In this document: piece after piece, positions 17,709 to 25,531 of the stretch
How positions within the stretch are numbered: the first letter of the stretch is position 1
Layout of the letters: each line of letters begins with the position of its first letter
Translations under genes and position numbers: made by a program
The notes under the pieces: model-generated
Databases searched by the model: none
The model's input: only the letters and a program-made list of their open reading frames with translations
What the model was told of the DNA's origin: nothing
NCBI GenBank assembly: GCA_004297545.1
Contig: SCTB01000089.1
Location: 1-42,955, forward strand
DNA length: 42,955 bases
Direction of reading: 5' to 3'
Origin: Alphaproteobacteria bacterium
GTDB taxonomy: Bacteria > Pseudomonadota > Alphaproteobacteria > Micavibrionales > UBA2020

Positions 17709-18320
17709 TCAGGCGTGGCCGACTTCCGGGGAGAGAAGGACGGGGTTGACGCCGAGGAGGCCCATCGCGCGGTCCCATTTCTTGGAGAGATCGGTATTGA
17801 AGATAAGCTCGTCGTCGGCGGGCGCGGTCAGCCATGAATTCGCCTGCACCTCGGCCTCCAGTTGTCCCGCGCTCCAGCCCGCATAGCCGAGCGCGAAGAT
17901 GCTGCGGTTCGGGCCCTTGCCCTCCGCAATCGCGCGCAGGATGTCGATGGTGCCGGTGATGCACATGTTGTCGTTGATGCGCACGGTATCCTCGCGCATG
18001 AAATCCGTCGAATGCAGGACGAAGCCCCGGCCTGATTCCACGGGGCCGCCGAAATGCACGATGGGCTGCACGATCAGCTGGGATTTCGGCAGGTGCAGCT
18101 GCGACAGAAGGTCGTGGAACTGCACGTCGGGGAGCTTCTGGTTGATGACGATGCCCATGGCGCCCGCCGCGCTGTGGGCGCAGATATAGATGACGCTGCG
18201 CGAAAAAAAGCCTTCGCTCATGCTGGGCATGGCGATCAGCAGCCGGTTCCTGAACGGGCTGTCGCCCTTCAGGAGATCGGGGTCGATACGCGTGCTATCC
18301 ATGCTTTTCTTGACAGCCAT
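17709..18320 (-). CDS. YqgE/AlgH family protein (DUF179)
   Basis: 203 aa, a widely conserved bacterial family of unknown biochemical role. Family marks are NRLLIAMPSMSEGFFSRSVIYICAHSAAGAMGIVINQ, VHFGGPVESGRGFVLHS and ALGYAGWSAGQLEAEVQANSWL. It is a core gene inside an otherwise accessory block. It lies 66 bp downstream of the minus-strand ankyrin gene 18387-19313. ATG 18320 is the natural start; no clear promoter was found. Confidence 0.94.
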   Translation of the reverse strand: MAVKKSMDSTRIDPDLLKGDSPFRNRLLIAMPSMSEGFFSRSVIYICAHSAAGAMGIVINQKLPDVQFHDLLSQLHLPKSQLIVQPIVHFGGPVESGRGFVLHSTDFMREDTVRINDNMCITGTIDILRAIAEGKGPNRSIFALGYAGWSAGQLEAEVQANSWLTAPADDELIFNTDLSKKWDRAMGLLGVNPVLLSPEVGHA

Positions 18321-18386
18321 GATTACATCTTAGCAAAAAAGGCTTAAAAGTTGCGTAAGGCAGATAAACGCCTGAAAAACAGGGCT

Positions 18387-19313
18387 TTAATGAGGCGGCT
18401 TGCGCGTCTGCAGGGGTTTGCGGATGGTTATTTTATTGCCCGTGCCCTCGAAGAATTTCTTTGCCTCGCGCAAGACCGCCTGCGTCCGCGCCGCCTCGAA
18501 ACAGGGCAGGATTTCTTCGTTCCCGGAGAGCTGCGCGGCCTCGAGCGCGGAGACTCCGGCCAGCGTTTCCCGCGTGATATCGGCGCCCGCCTCCACCAGC
18601 GCCTTGACGGCGTCGGCCGGGACTGGCCGCTTCATCATGGCGGCGGAAAGGGCGGTTTCCTTCATGTCGTTTTCGGCGTCAATAACGGCGCCCCTGTCCA
18701 GCAGCAGGCGCACCGTTTTCGCGGCGCGCGCCGGGTTGTCGGTGTGCTGCGCAGCGAGTATCAGCGCGGTATTGCCGGTGGGATCATGCGCCTCCACGTC
18801 AAAGCCGGGCAGCGTCGCAAGCACCCCGATGACAGCAGGTTTCGCATCGCGCGCCGCTTCCAGGAAGATTTCCTTCAGTTGCGGCCGGGGCAGCCTTTCC
18901 AGTAGCAGGCGCAGCATCGGCTCCGGATCGTCGCATCTCTCGGCCATGTCGAACAGCGTATCCTGTCCGTAACAGATATTTGTCCTGGCGCCCGCGCCGA
19001 TCAGAAGTCCTGCAATCGCGGTGTTGCCGCGGCGCACGGCGGCCATCAGCGGCGTGCGCCCTTCGGGCGTGCCGTCGTCGACCTTCGCGTGGTGGCGCAG
19101 CAGAAGCCGCACGGAATCAACCCGGTCCGCGTCCGCCGCGGCATAAAGCGCCGAAACGAGCGGGGCAAAATCCTGCCGCGCCTGCCGCGTGGAGGCATTC
19201 GCCCCCGCCTTCAGAAGACGCTCGGCGCGCAGGGTGTCGCCCTGCAGGCAGGAGAAGAACAGGTCGCGGTCCTTTCCGGCCTGTGTCAGGGGGAGATCGT
19301 GGTTCTCTTTCAT
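18387..19313 (-). CDS. Ankyrin-repeat protein with C-terminal KPL tail
   Basis: 308 aa with about six ankyrin repeats (for example EGRTPLMAAVRRGNTAIAGLLIGAGA and GNTALILAAQHTDNPARAAKTV). It is cytoplasmic, with no signal peptide. The C-terminal end contains GTGNKITIRKPLQT, which aligns without gaps to the other accessory tails. The predicted -10 (19323-19328) places the transcription start about 3 nt before ATG 19313 and no Shine-Dalgarno is present, so the message may be nearly leaderless. It is divergent from the 186-aa membrane-protein gene. Confidence 0.83.
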   Translation of the reverse strand: MKENHDLPLTQAGKDRDLFFSCLQGDTLRAERLLKAGANASTRQARQDFAPLVSALYAAADADRVDSVRLLLRHHAKVDDGTPEGRTPLMAAVRRGNTAIAGLLIGAGARTNICYGQDTLFDMAERCDDPEPMLRLLLERLPRPQLKEIFLEAARDAKPAVIGVLATLPGFDVEAHDPTGNTALILAAQHTDNPARAAKTVRLLLDRGAVIDAENDMKETALSAAMMKRPVPADAVKALVEAGADITRETLAGVSALEAAQLSGNEEILPCFEAARTQAVLREAKKFFEGTGNKITIRKPLQTRKPPH

Positions 19314-19322
19314 GGCGAGCGG

Positions 19323-19351
19323 AATATATGCCCGTGATTTCGTTATGTCTA
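19323..19351 (-). promoter_or_regulatory. GACATAA-type promoter of the 308-aa ankyrin gene
   Basis: -35 TAGACA (19346-19351) extended to TAGACATAA, a 17-bp spacer, and -10 TATATT (19323-19328). Confidence 0.65.
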
Positions 19352-19367
19352 TTGGTTTATATAATAT

Positions 19368-19396
19368 TTGACATAATAAATAAAATTATGTAGTAT
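19368..19396 (+). promoter_or_regulatory. GACATAA-type promoter of the 186-aa membrane protein gene
   Basis: -35 TTGACA (19368-19373) extended to TTGACATAAT, a 17-bp spacer, and -10 TAGTAT (19391-19396). It is back-to-back with the minus-strand promoter 19323-19351. Confidence 0.7.
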
Positions 19397-19425
19397 TTTG
19401 AACATTTAAAGCTCTTGAGGCTGAC

Positions 19426-19986
19426 ATGCTGCCCCTGAAATCAAAACCTCTGGACCAGAAGACCGATCAGGAACTCGAAAAAGATCTTCTGAAAGTGAAG
19501 AACCGCGACAGCTGGCTATACCGGAATTCAAAGCACGTCAATCACGGCATGGCGGTCGCGCTCTTCGCCGGGGGCTATTACACGGCAAAGTATCTCTGCG
19601 GCATCGGCATGGCGACCGGGAATCCATTTATCCTCATGGCGGGTCTGGTTTCCGCGCCCGCCATCTGGGCGGCCGGCGCGGTCGGCTGCGCCATCGGCTG
19701 GGCGAATATCGGCAACCGCCTCTCAAGCTGCTTCCGCAAACAGGCTGCGATCATCCAGAAGGAACAGCAGGACCGCGCCTTCAAAAAGACACCCGCGTAT
19801 AAAGAGCTCCTGCGTCATGCGGCCGAAGAGGCCGTGCGTATCAAGGATAATCTCAAAAAAGCTTTCAACGCCGCGGTCGACAAGGCCTTCCACTCCGGCA
19901 CCGAGGCGCCGGTGGTCGTCAAAAAGCCGCTGCAGCTGAAAAAGCCGGGTGAAACGCCGAAGAAGAAGTCCTTCTTCGGGCTGTAG
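19426..19986 (+). CDS. Two-helix membrane protein with C-terminal KPL tail, unknown
   Basis: 186 aa, family not recognised. A charged N-terminus (about 40 residues) is followed by two Gly/Ala-rich hydrophobic segments (about 41-62 and 67-93, including GLVSAPAIWAAGAVGCAIGW). A helical Lys/Glu-rich region (about 100-155) comes next, then the tail GTEAPVVVKKPLQL and a basic end. The GxxxG spacing suggests helix packing. ATG 19426 follows GAGG. The Sel1 gene begins 35 bp after the stop, probably in the same transcript. Confidence 0.8.
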   Translation: MLPLKSKPLDQKTDQELEKDLLKVKNRDSWLYRNSKHVNHGMAVALFAGGYYTAKYLCGIGMATGNPFILMAGLVSAPAIWAAGAVGCAIGWANIGNRLSSCFRKQAAIIQKEQQDRAFKKTPAYKELLRHAAEEAVRIKDNLKKAFNAAVDKAFHSGTEAPVVVKKPLQLKKPGETPKKKSFFGL

Positions 19987-20021
19987 TTGTCACCAGCCGC
20001 ATGCCGAAGCTACAATGCTGC

Positions 20022-20678
20022 ATGAAGAAAATAGTTCTCCTTCTCGCGCTGACCTTGCTCCTCTGCGCCCCGGCGCGGGGGGAAGAAGCGCGCACGCCGG
20101 ATGAGCTGAACGCCGCCGCCCTGAAAACGCGCGCGGAAAAGGGCGATGCGGAGGCGCAATACCTGCTGGGCGGCTATTACGCCAAGGGCATCGGCGTGAA
20201 GCAGGACTGGGCAGAGGCCGCGAAGTGGTCGCGGAAGTCGGCAGAGCAGGGGAATGCGAGCGGGCAATACGCTATGGGCTTCCTGAGAGAAACCGGTCGC
20301 GGCGTGGAGCGCGATGACGACGAAGCCGCGAAATGGTACGCGAAAGCCGCAACGCAGGGCGACACATCGGCGCAATACGGCCTGGCCGATCTTTACCGGC
20401 GGGGCGCCGGGGTAAAGCAGGACTGGGAAACCGCCTATTTCTGGTCCAGCCTGTCGGCCTATACCGGGGAGGACGCGCCCCGGCAGCTGGCCAGGGAATC
20501 CGCGGATCACCTGACGCCGGAACAGGTGCAGGCGGTGGACAGCCGGGTGGGCGCCTGGAAACCGGTAAAGACGCCTGCGGTATCGCCGGAAAAGACAAAG
20601 ACAAAAAAAGCGGCGAAGAAAAAACCCGTGAAGCAGAAAGTGAAGAAGAAGCCTTCTAGGAAGAAAAAAACGAAATGA
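20022..20678 (+). CDS. Exported Sel1-repeat protein with Lys-rich tail
   Basis: 218 aa from ATG 20022, which begins a clean signal peptide (MKKIVLLLALTLLLCAPARG). In-frame ATG 20001 adds seven residues that would spoil it. Three Sel1 repeats follow (GDAEAQYLLGGYYAKGIGVKQ, GNASGQYAMGFLRETGRGVER, GDTSAQYGLADLYRRGAGVKQ). The last 40 residues are almost all Lys with Pro/Arg, which would bind acidic polymers or be disordered. Sel1 proteins mediate protein-protein contacts; the partner is unknown. It is predicted periplasmic. Confidence 0.85.
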   Translation: MKKIVLLLALTLLLCAPARGEEARTPDELNAAALKTRAEKGDAEAQYLLGGYYAKGIGVKQDWAEAAKWSRKSAEQGNASGQYAMGFLRETGRGVERDDDEAAKWYAKAATQGDTSAQYGLADLYRRGAGVKQDWETAYFWSSLSAYTGEDAPRQLARESADHLTPEQVQAVDSRVGAWKPVKTPAVSPEKTKTKKAAKKKPVKQKVKKKPSRKKKTK

Positions 20679-20701
20679 AAATATCCGCCCGGAATACACC
20701 G

Positions 20702-20730
20702 TTGTCCGCATGCTGCCTTGCGCGTAAAAT
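20702..20730 (+). promoter_or_regulatory. Candidate promoter of the DotI/IcmL-like gene
   Basis: -35 TTGTCC (20702-20707), a 17-bp spacer, and -10 TAAAAT (20725-20730). It lacks the GACATAA extension of the other accessory promoters. Confidence 0.5.
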
Positions 20731-20762
20731 GGGGCAGTTTTAATCACCAGGTATTTTTCGCC

Positions 20763-21800
20763 ATGTCCAGAATCCTCCTTGTCATTTCCCTGTTTTTCGT
20801 TCTTTCTGTCCCGTCATACGCCGCCGATCCTACAGCCGAACCGAAGCCGCCGTCCGCGGCGCAAGCCGCGGCCGCTGCCGTCCCGCTCGACCAACCGAAC
20901 ATGGACCATGCCGCGCTACTGACATGGGCGGCGCTGGCGGCCTGCGATGCGCTGAAGTTCAGCCATGCCGATTACGAGCCGCGCCTGCGGCAGGCTTCGC
21001 TCCATTTTTCAGACGCCGGGTGGGAAAGCTTTGCGTCATGGGCTCAGAAATCACGCATTATCGATCTGGTCACAGCGCAGAAAATGATTCTCGCCGCACA
21101 GCCCAAGGAGCCGCCGGTGATTATCCAGGAAGGGGCGCTGGAAGGAAAATACCGCTGGGTTTTGTCGATGCCGGTCCTCACGAATTACAGAAGCGCCAGC
21201 AACCAGCGTACGCAAATAGAACACCTTTACTTCGTGGTCGAGCGTGCGTCCGTAGCCGAAAGCGCCGACGGAGTCGCTATCGCGCAATTCATCCTGGAGG
21301 ACAAATTGCCCGAAGCGCCGTCTTCCGCTGCGGAGGACACTTCCGTTAAAGGCTGGCTGCAGGAAATAAAAGCCTCCACGCCGCCCGCACCGTCAACAGA
21401 CAAAGATGCGATGCTGGCTTGGGCCGCGGCAGCCGCGGCGCGCGCCCAGACGTTTGGGTTCGATAATTATGAAGAATCCGCCGCCCGGTCGCAAAAGGAC
21501 TTCACGCCGGAAGGGTGGGAAGGCTATCAGAGGGGGCTTTTGAACACGGGCGCGCTCAGGAATGTCGTTGAGCATCAGCAGATACTTACCGCCGCGCCCC
21601 TCACCCTCCCCTTTATCGATGGAGAAGGACTGACGGACGGCATCTATCAGTGGCGGCTGCACTTCGTGCTGGTCCAGACGCTGCGCGCCGGAAATAAAAA
21701 GACCAGTATATTCGTCCCGGTCAAAATGACGGTTGTCCGCTCCCCCGCTGCGCAGAACCCACCGGGCTTTTCTATCTCTGCATGGGCGGAGGTGGAATAA
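20763..21800 (+). CDS. Exported protein with two tandem DotI/IcmL (TraM)-like domains
   Basis: 345 aa from ATG 20763; the frame is open from 20718, but only this start gives a signal peptide (MSRILLVISLFFVLSVPSYA). Residues 47-178 and 212-345 are two copies of one domain. LLTWAALAACDALKF pairs with MLAWAAAAAARAQTF, LHFSDAGWESF with KDFTPEGWEGY, and GKYRWVLSMPVL with GIYQWRLHFVLV. The pattern (W-A-x3-A start, Y-x2-F, aromatic-T/S-x2-GW, PPVIIQEGALEGKYRW, GVAIAQFI) is what I know from DotI/IcmL of type IVB secretion and TraM of conjugation systems. Those carry one copy behind a membrane anchor. No other dot/icm gene is visible, so it is an orphan here. The DUF3592-like gene begins 3 bp later. 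Family assignment is from memory. Confidence 0.72.
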   Translation: MSRILLVISLFFVLSVPSYAADPTAEPKPPSAAQAAAAAVPLDQPNMDHAALLTWAALAACDALKFSHADYEPRLRQASLHFSDAGWESFASWAQKSRIIDLVTAQKMILAAQPKEPPVIIQEGALEGKYRWVLSMPVLTNYRSASNQRTQIEHLYFVVERASVAESADGVAIAQFILEDKLPEAPSSAAEDTSVKGWLQEIKASTPPAPSTDKDAMLAWAAAAAARAQTFGFDNYEESAARSQKDFTPEGWEGYQRGLLNTGALRNVVEHQQILTAAPLTLPFIDGEGLTDGIYQWRLHFVLVQTLRAGNKKTSIFVPVKMTVVRSPAAQNPPGFSISAWAEVE

Positions 21801-21803
21801 AAA

Positions 21804-22568
21804 ATGTCGCAACCCAGGCTCACCCCCGCACAGGAAAAAGCCAAGAGCAGGGGCATACGGGTGATTGCAGGCGCTTTTATCTGCATCGGGCTTTACCTCG
21901 GCTTCAATGTTTTCGAACTAAAGTCTGACGGCATCCGCACATCGGGCAAGGTGGTCGCGAAGAACGTCGTTCTTTTTGCCACCGAAGTCGGGCAGGGCGT
22001 CAAGTTCAGGGATAATACGCAGAATGTTTACGGCGAGAAAATCGGCGACACAGTAAAGGTGTTGTACCTGCCCGAAGACCCGCATTGGAGCGCCATTGTG
22101 GAGCGGGGCCTGCTCTTTGACGCCCGCATGGTATGGACACAGCTGCTGTTCGGTTTCGTCCTTCTGTACCTGAACCGTGAAAAGGAAACCGCCATGCCGG
22201 ATACGACGGGATTTACCTCGGAGCCGGTCGAGCGCGAAACCCCGGTGCTCAACAACGACATGACGTTTGACTCCTTTGTCAAGGAAACCGTCATGAAATA
22301 TTCCCTGCAGCGCCCCGGCGGACGTTACGGCGACTGGCAGCTGCTGCAGAAATTCCCGAAGGAGGGCGGGCTGCCCAACGGCTATGTCGTCGTGGCCAAA
22401 GATCCGCCGCCGCAGCTGACCCGTGTACTTGTCCCGCTCGCGGAGGAATACAACGATGACTATTACGAGTTCGAAAGATCGGGAGATACCGTCTCGGTCT
22501 ATTGCTACAAGGCCGGGAAAGGCAAACTGAAGAAGCTGGCGGAGACGATTTTGGCGCTGGAGGCGTGA
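21804..22568 (+). CDS. Membrane protein with DUF3592-like domain
   Basis: 254 aa. A hydrophobic helix at about 20-38 and another at about 108-126 flank a small beta-rich domain whose end, YGEKIGDTVKVLYLPEDPHW, resembles DUF3592. The C-terminal 120 residues (after the second helix) are soluble and unrecognised. ATG 21804 is 3 bp after the stop of the DotI/IcmL-like gene, so the two are surely co-expressed and may act together at the inner membrane. Confidence 0.75.
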   Translation: MSQPRLTPAQEKAKSRGIRVIAGAFICIGLYLGFNVFELKSDGIRTSGKVVAKNVVLFATEVGQGVKFRDNTQNVYGEKIGDTVKVLYLPEDPHWSAIVERGLLFDARMVWTQLLFGFVLLYLNREKETAMPDTTGFTSEPVERETPVLNNDMTFDSFVKETVMKYSLQRPGGRYGDWQLLQKFPKEGGLPNGYVVVAKDPPPQLTRVLVPLAEEYNDDYYEFERSGDTVSVYCYKAGKGKLKKLAETILALEA

Positions 22569-22698
22569 AGAAAAATTCTTGAACGATGGCTTAGGAAGGG
22601 GCAAAAAGCGGCCGTGCAGACGATGTGCGGATTATGTGCTCCCGAGGCCCTCTTCTGGCGCTCCGGACCCCTGAAAAAGGCCCATTTGCAAATCAGGT

Positions 22699-22735
22699 AA
22701 AAACGCTCTCCGGGGGCGGCTGTCGCGCCGGAGAG
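22699..22735 (-). terminator. Intrinsic terminator of the fab-mltG cluster
   Basis: Stem CTCTCCGG (22706-22713) / CCGGAGAG (22728-22735). On the minus strand it is followed by CG and TTTTT (22699-22703), just after the mltG stop. Confidence 0.8.
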
Positions 22736-22738
22736 GGG

Positions 22739-23707
22739 CTATGGCTTCTGCTGGGACTGCGTTTCGCGCCATTTAGCGACGTTGTGGTTATGCTCGTCCA
22801 GCGTTTTCGCGAAGGTGTGTCCGCCCGTGCCGTTGGCGACGAAGTAGAGATATTCGTTCGTTTCCGGGTTCATCACCGCCTCGAGAGAGGCGCGGCCCGG
22901 GTTGGCGATGGGGCCGGGCGGCAGGCCCGGATTGCCGTAGGTGTTATAAGGGGAAGTATAGTCGAGGTCTGCTCGCGTGAGCAGCCGGCCCAGCTTGGCC
23001 TTGCCTCCCGTCAGCGCATAGATGACCGTCGGGTCGGACTGCAGCGGCATGTTGATTTTCAGGCGGTTGAAAAACACGCCGGCCACGCGCGGGCGCTCCG
23101 CGGCCAGCGCCGTTTCCTTCTCTACGATGGAAGCCAGAGTGACCGCGTCTTCCGAGGTTTTTAAAAGAGGGTTTTCCTGGTGCTTCGACCACAGGTCGCT
23201 GATCGCCGTCTTCATCGCCTTGCTCATGCGCTCGACCACGGCCTCGCGGGCATCGCCGCGCGAATAGTTATAGGTCTCGGGCAGCAGCGTGCCTTCGGGC
23301 GGAACGGTTTCGACCTTTCCCGTCATCACTTCGGCCGCGTTCACGAGATCGACGATTTCCTGCGAGGTCAGCCCTTCGGGAATGGTCACGCGCCGCTGGT
23401 AGGTCTTGCCGGAATCGAGCAGTGCGATGATGGATTGCGTCGGCGCCGCCTCGGGGATTTCGTACTCGCCGGCTTTCAGCGTTGCGCCCGATTGCTTCAC
23501 GCCCCAGGAAAAAATAAACGGCGATTCAATCGCGCCCTCGTCGAACAGCTGCGCCGCGATTTTTTTGGTGCCGCTGCCGGGCTCTATGTAGACGATGGTG
23601 TTTTTCTGCAGCGGGCCCGGCATCTGAAGCGACTGCTGGATCCATCCGTAAAACGCGAAGACCCCGAGGCCCGCCGCGATAAGAACTAGGACGACGTAAC
23701 GCATCAC
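22739..23707 (-). CDS. mltG: Endolytic murein transglycosylase MltG
   Basis: Inner-membrane lytic transglycosylase that cuts nascent glycan strands. 322 aa: an N-terminal anchor (residues 3-22), a LysM-like region, and the YceG catalytic domain with LLPETYNY, LASIVEKET (catalytic Glu in this motif, 196/198), LQSDPTVIYAL and GLPPGPIANPG. The reading frame begins GTG 23707, then ATG 23704. The ATG overlaps the fabF stop (TGATG) and is likely the used start. acpP-fabF-mltG is a conserved alphaproteobacterial order. Confidence 0.96.
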   Translation of the reverse strand: MMRYVVLVLIAAGLGVFAFYGWIQQSLQMPGPLQKNTIVYIEPGSGTKKIAAQLFDEGAIESPFIFSWGVKQSGATLKAGEYEIPEAAPTQSIIALLDSGKTYQRRVTIPEGLTSQEIVDLVNAAEVMTGKVETVPPEGTLLPETYNYSRGDAREAVVERMSKAMKTAISDLWSKHQENPLLKTSEDAVTLASIVEKETALAAERPRVAGVFFNRLKINMPLQSDPTVIYALTGGKAKLGRLLTRADLDYTSPYNTYGNPGLPPGPIANPGRASLEAVMNPETNEYLYFVANGTGGHTFAKTLDEHNHNVAKWRETQSQQKP

Positions 23708-24975
23708 ACCTTCCGGAAGATAAGGCAGGCGTTCGTGCCCCCGAACCCGAATGAGTTGGAAAGCGCGACATTCACGCTTTTTTGTTTGGCTTTATGCGGC
23801 ACGAGATCGATCCCCGCCGCAACGTCTGAAGGATCGTCGAGATTCAGCGTCGGCGGCAGCAAACCGTCTTTTATCGCCATGACGCTGTAGATCGCCTCCA
23901 CCGCGCCCGCCGCGCCCAAAAGGTGGCCGATGGCGGATTTGGTCGAGGAGATGCTGGTTTTCTTGATATGTTCGCCGAACATGCGCCTGATGGCGGTGAG
24001 CTCGATATCGTCGCCGAGCGGCGTCGAGGTGCCATGCGCGTTGATGTATTCGATCTGCTCAGGGCCGACTCCCGCGCGCTTCATCGCGGCCTTCATGGCG
24101 CGGAAACCGCCGTCGCCGTCTTCGGAAGGCGACGTCACGTGATAGGCATCGCCCGAGAGGCCGTAGCCGATGACCTCGGCATAGATTTTTGCGCCGCGCT
24201 TTTTCGCGTGCTCGTATTCTTCCAGCACGACGACGCCGGCGCCTTCGCCGATGACGAATCCATCGCGGCCCTTGTCAAAGGGGCGCGAGGCCCTTTCGGG
24301 TGTTTCGTTGTATCCGGTGGAGAGCGCGCGGCAGGCGGCGAAACCGCCCACGCCCACGCGGCAGATCGCCGCTTCCGCGCCGCCCGCGACCATCACATCG
24401 GCGTCATCCCAAGCGATTAATCTTGCCGCATCGCCGATGGCGTGGCTGCCGGTCGCGCAGGCCGTAACGACCGCGTGGTTGGGTCCTTTGAATCCATAGC
24501 GGATGGAGACCTGGCCCGAAATAAGATTGATGAGCGAGGAGGGGATAAAGAACGGCGAGATGCGGCGCGGCCCCTTCTCCTGCATCATGATGGAAGTGTC
24601 CTGGATGTTAATCAGCCCGCCGATGCCTGAGCCGAGCAGCACGCCGGTGCGGCACTGGCCGTCGTAGTCTTGCGGCTTCCAGCCCGAATCCTCCACGGCA
24701 TCCACCGCGGCGACATAGCCGTAGTGGATGAAGGTATCCATCTTCTTCTGTTCCTTGTGCTCGATATATTTGCCGATATCGAGATAGCCGGGGCCGTCTT
24801 CCGTCTCCGTCTTGCGCGGCACTTCGCCCGCCACCTGCGAGGGCAGGTCTGAGGCGTCGAAGGACTTTATTTTGCGCAGGCCGGACTTGCCTGCCGTAAT
24901 GGCTTTCCAGTTATGCTCGAGCCCGAGGCCCAGCGGGCTGACAATCCCCATGCCCGTCACGACGACGCGTCTCAT
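23704..24975 (-). CDS. fabF: 3-oxoacyl-ACP synthase II
   Basis: Condensing enzyme for fatty-acid chain elongation. The 423-aa protein has the Cys-His-His triad: Cys173 in VVTACATGSH, His in INAHGTSTPLGD and His in KSAIGHLLGAAGA. The C-terminus ends NSFGFGGTNACLIFRKV, typical of KAS II. It lies downstream of acpP across a strong hairpin (25009-25044), which could lower its expression relative to acpP. It is translationally coupled to mltG. Confidence 0.97.
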   Translation of the reverse strand: MRRVVVTGMGIVSPLGLGLEHNWKAITAGKSGLRKIKSFDASDLPSQVAGEVPRKTETEDGPGYLDIGKYIEHKEQKKMDTFIHYGYVAAVDAVEDSGWKPQDYDGQCRTGVLLGSGIGGLINIQDTSIMMQEKGPRRISPFFIPSSLINLISGQVSIRYGFKGPNHAVVTACATGSHAIGDAARLIAWDDADVMVAGGAEAAICRVGVGGFAACRALSTGYNETPERASRPFDKGRDGFVIGEGAGVVVLEEYEHAKKRGAKIYAEVIGYGLSGDAYHVTSPSEDGDGGFRAMKAAMKRAGVGPEQIEYINAHGTSTPLGDDIELTAIRRMFGEHIKKTSISSTKSAIGHLLGAAGAVEAIYSVMAIKDGLLPPTLNLDDPSDVAAGIDLVPHKAKQKSVNVALSNSFGFGGTNACLIFRKV

Positions 24976-25003
24976 TCAAGTTTCCTGCCCAAATTTTCTT
25001 CTT

Positions 25004-25044
25004 AAGAAAATGGCCCCATCCTAACGAAAGGAAACGGGGCCATT
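25004..25044 (-). terminator. Terminator/attenuator between acpP and fabF
   Basis: On the minus strand, stem AATGGCCCC (25036-25044) pairs with GGGGCCATT (25009-25017), with an inner TCCT/AGGA pairing, followed by TTTTC. Partial termination here would let acpP be made in excess over fabF. Confidence 0.75.
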
Positions 25045-25068
25045 TGTAACTGGTGTCACAAAAACCTA

Positions 25069-25311
25069 TCAGGCGGCTTTTGCGTTTTGCTGGATGAACG
25101 CGATGGCGTCTTTCACGGTCTGGATTTTTTCCGCCGCGTCATCGGGAATCTCGATGCCGAACTCTTCTTCGAAGGCCATCACGAGCTCGACCGTATCCAG
25201 GCTGTCGGCGCCCAGGTCGTCGATGAAGCTGGCGTTGTCGGTGACTTTTGCGCCGTCGACGCCGAGGTGCTCTACCACGATCTTCTTGACGCGTTCGTTG
25301 ATGTTGCTCAT
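25069..25311 (-). CDS. acpP: Acyl carrier protein
   Basis: 80 aa, acidic. The phosphopantetheine site is Ser37 in [27 protein letters not shown] 25311 has GAGGA upstream. It carries acyl chains for the fab enzymes encoded on both sides. It is separated from fabG by an inserted ankyrin gene and a NYN gene, so it must have its own promoter (see 25356-25395). Confidence 0.97.
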   Translation of the reverse strand: MSNINERVKKIVVEHLGVDGAKVTDNASFIDDLGADSLDTVELVMAFEEEFGIEIPDDAAEKIQTVKDAIAFIQQNAKAA

Positions 25312-25355
25312 ATCAAATCCTCGTTCGGTTTACGTTAAACTTGTTCACTCGTTCA

Positions 25356-25395
25356 GTGTGAAGGTCTAAGTATCACACAATTTTTGCGCTGGCAA
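25356..25395 (-). promoter_or_regulatory. acpP promoter with overlapping dyad operator
   Basis: Minus-strand -35 TTGCCA (25390-25395), a 17-bp spacer, and -10 TACTTA (25367-25372). A perfect dyad GTGTGA-N11-TCACAC (25356-25378) covers the -10, as a repressor site would. The spacing differs from that of a CRP site (N6). Confidence 0.5.
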
Positions 25396-25531
25396 ACCGC
25401 AAAGTTTTCTATTGCCATAATCACCAGATGCCCAGCGTGAAGGGGATAGATAGCGCAGGATATGGAAGAAATCCAGAGGTCTTGTGGCAGGGCGCATCGG
25501 GGTCAATGAATACAAGACGTTAATTATTCAA

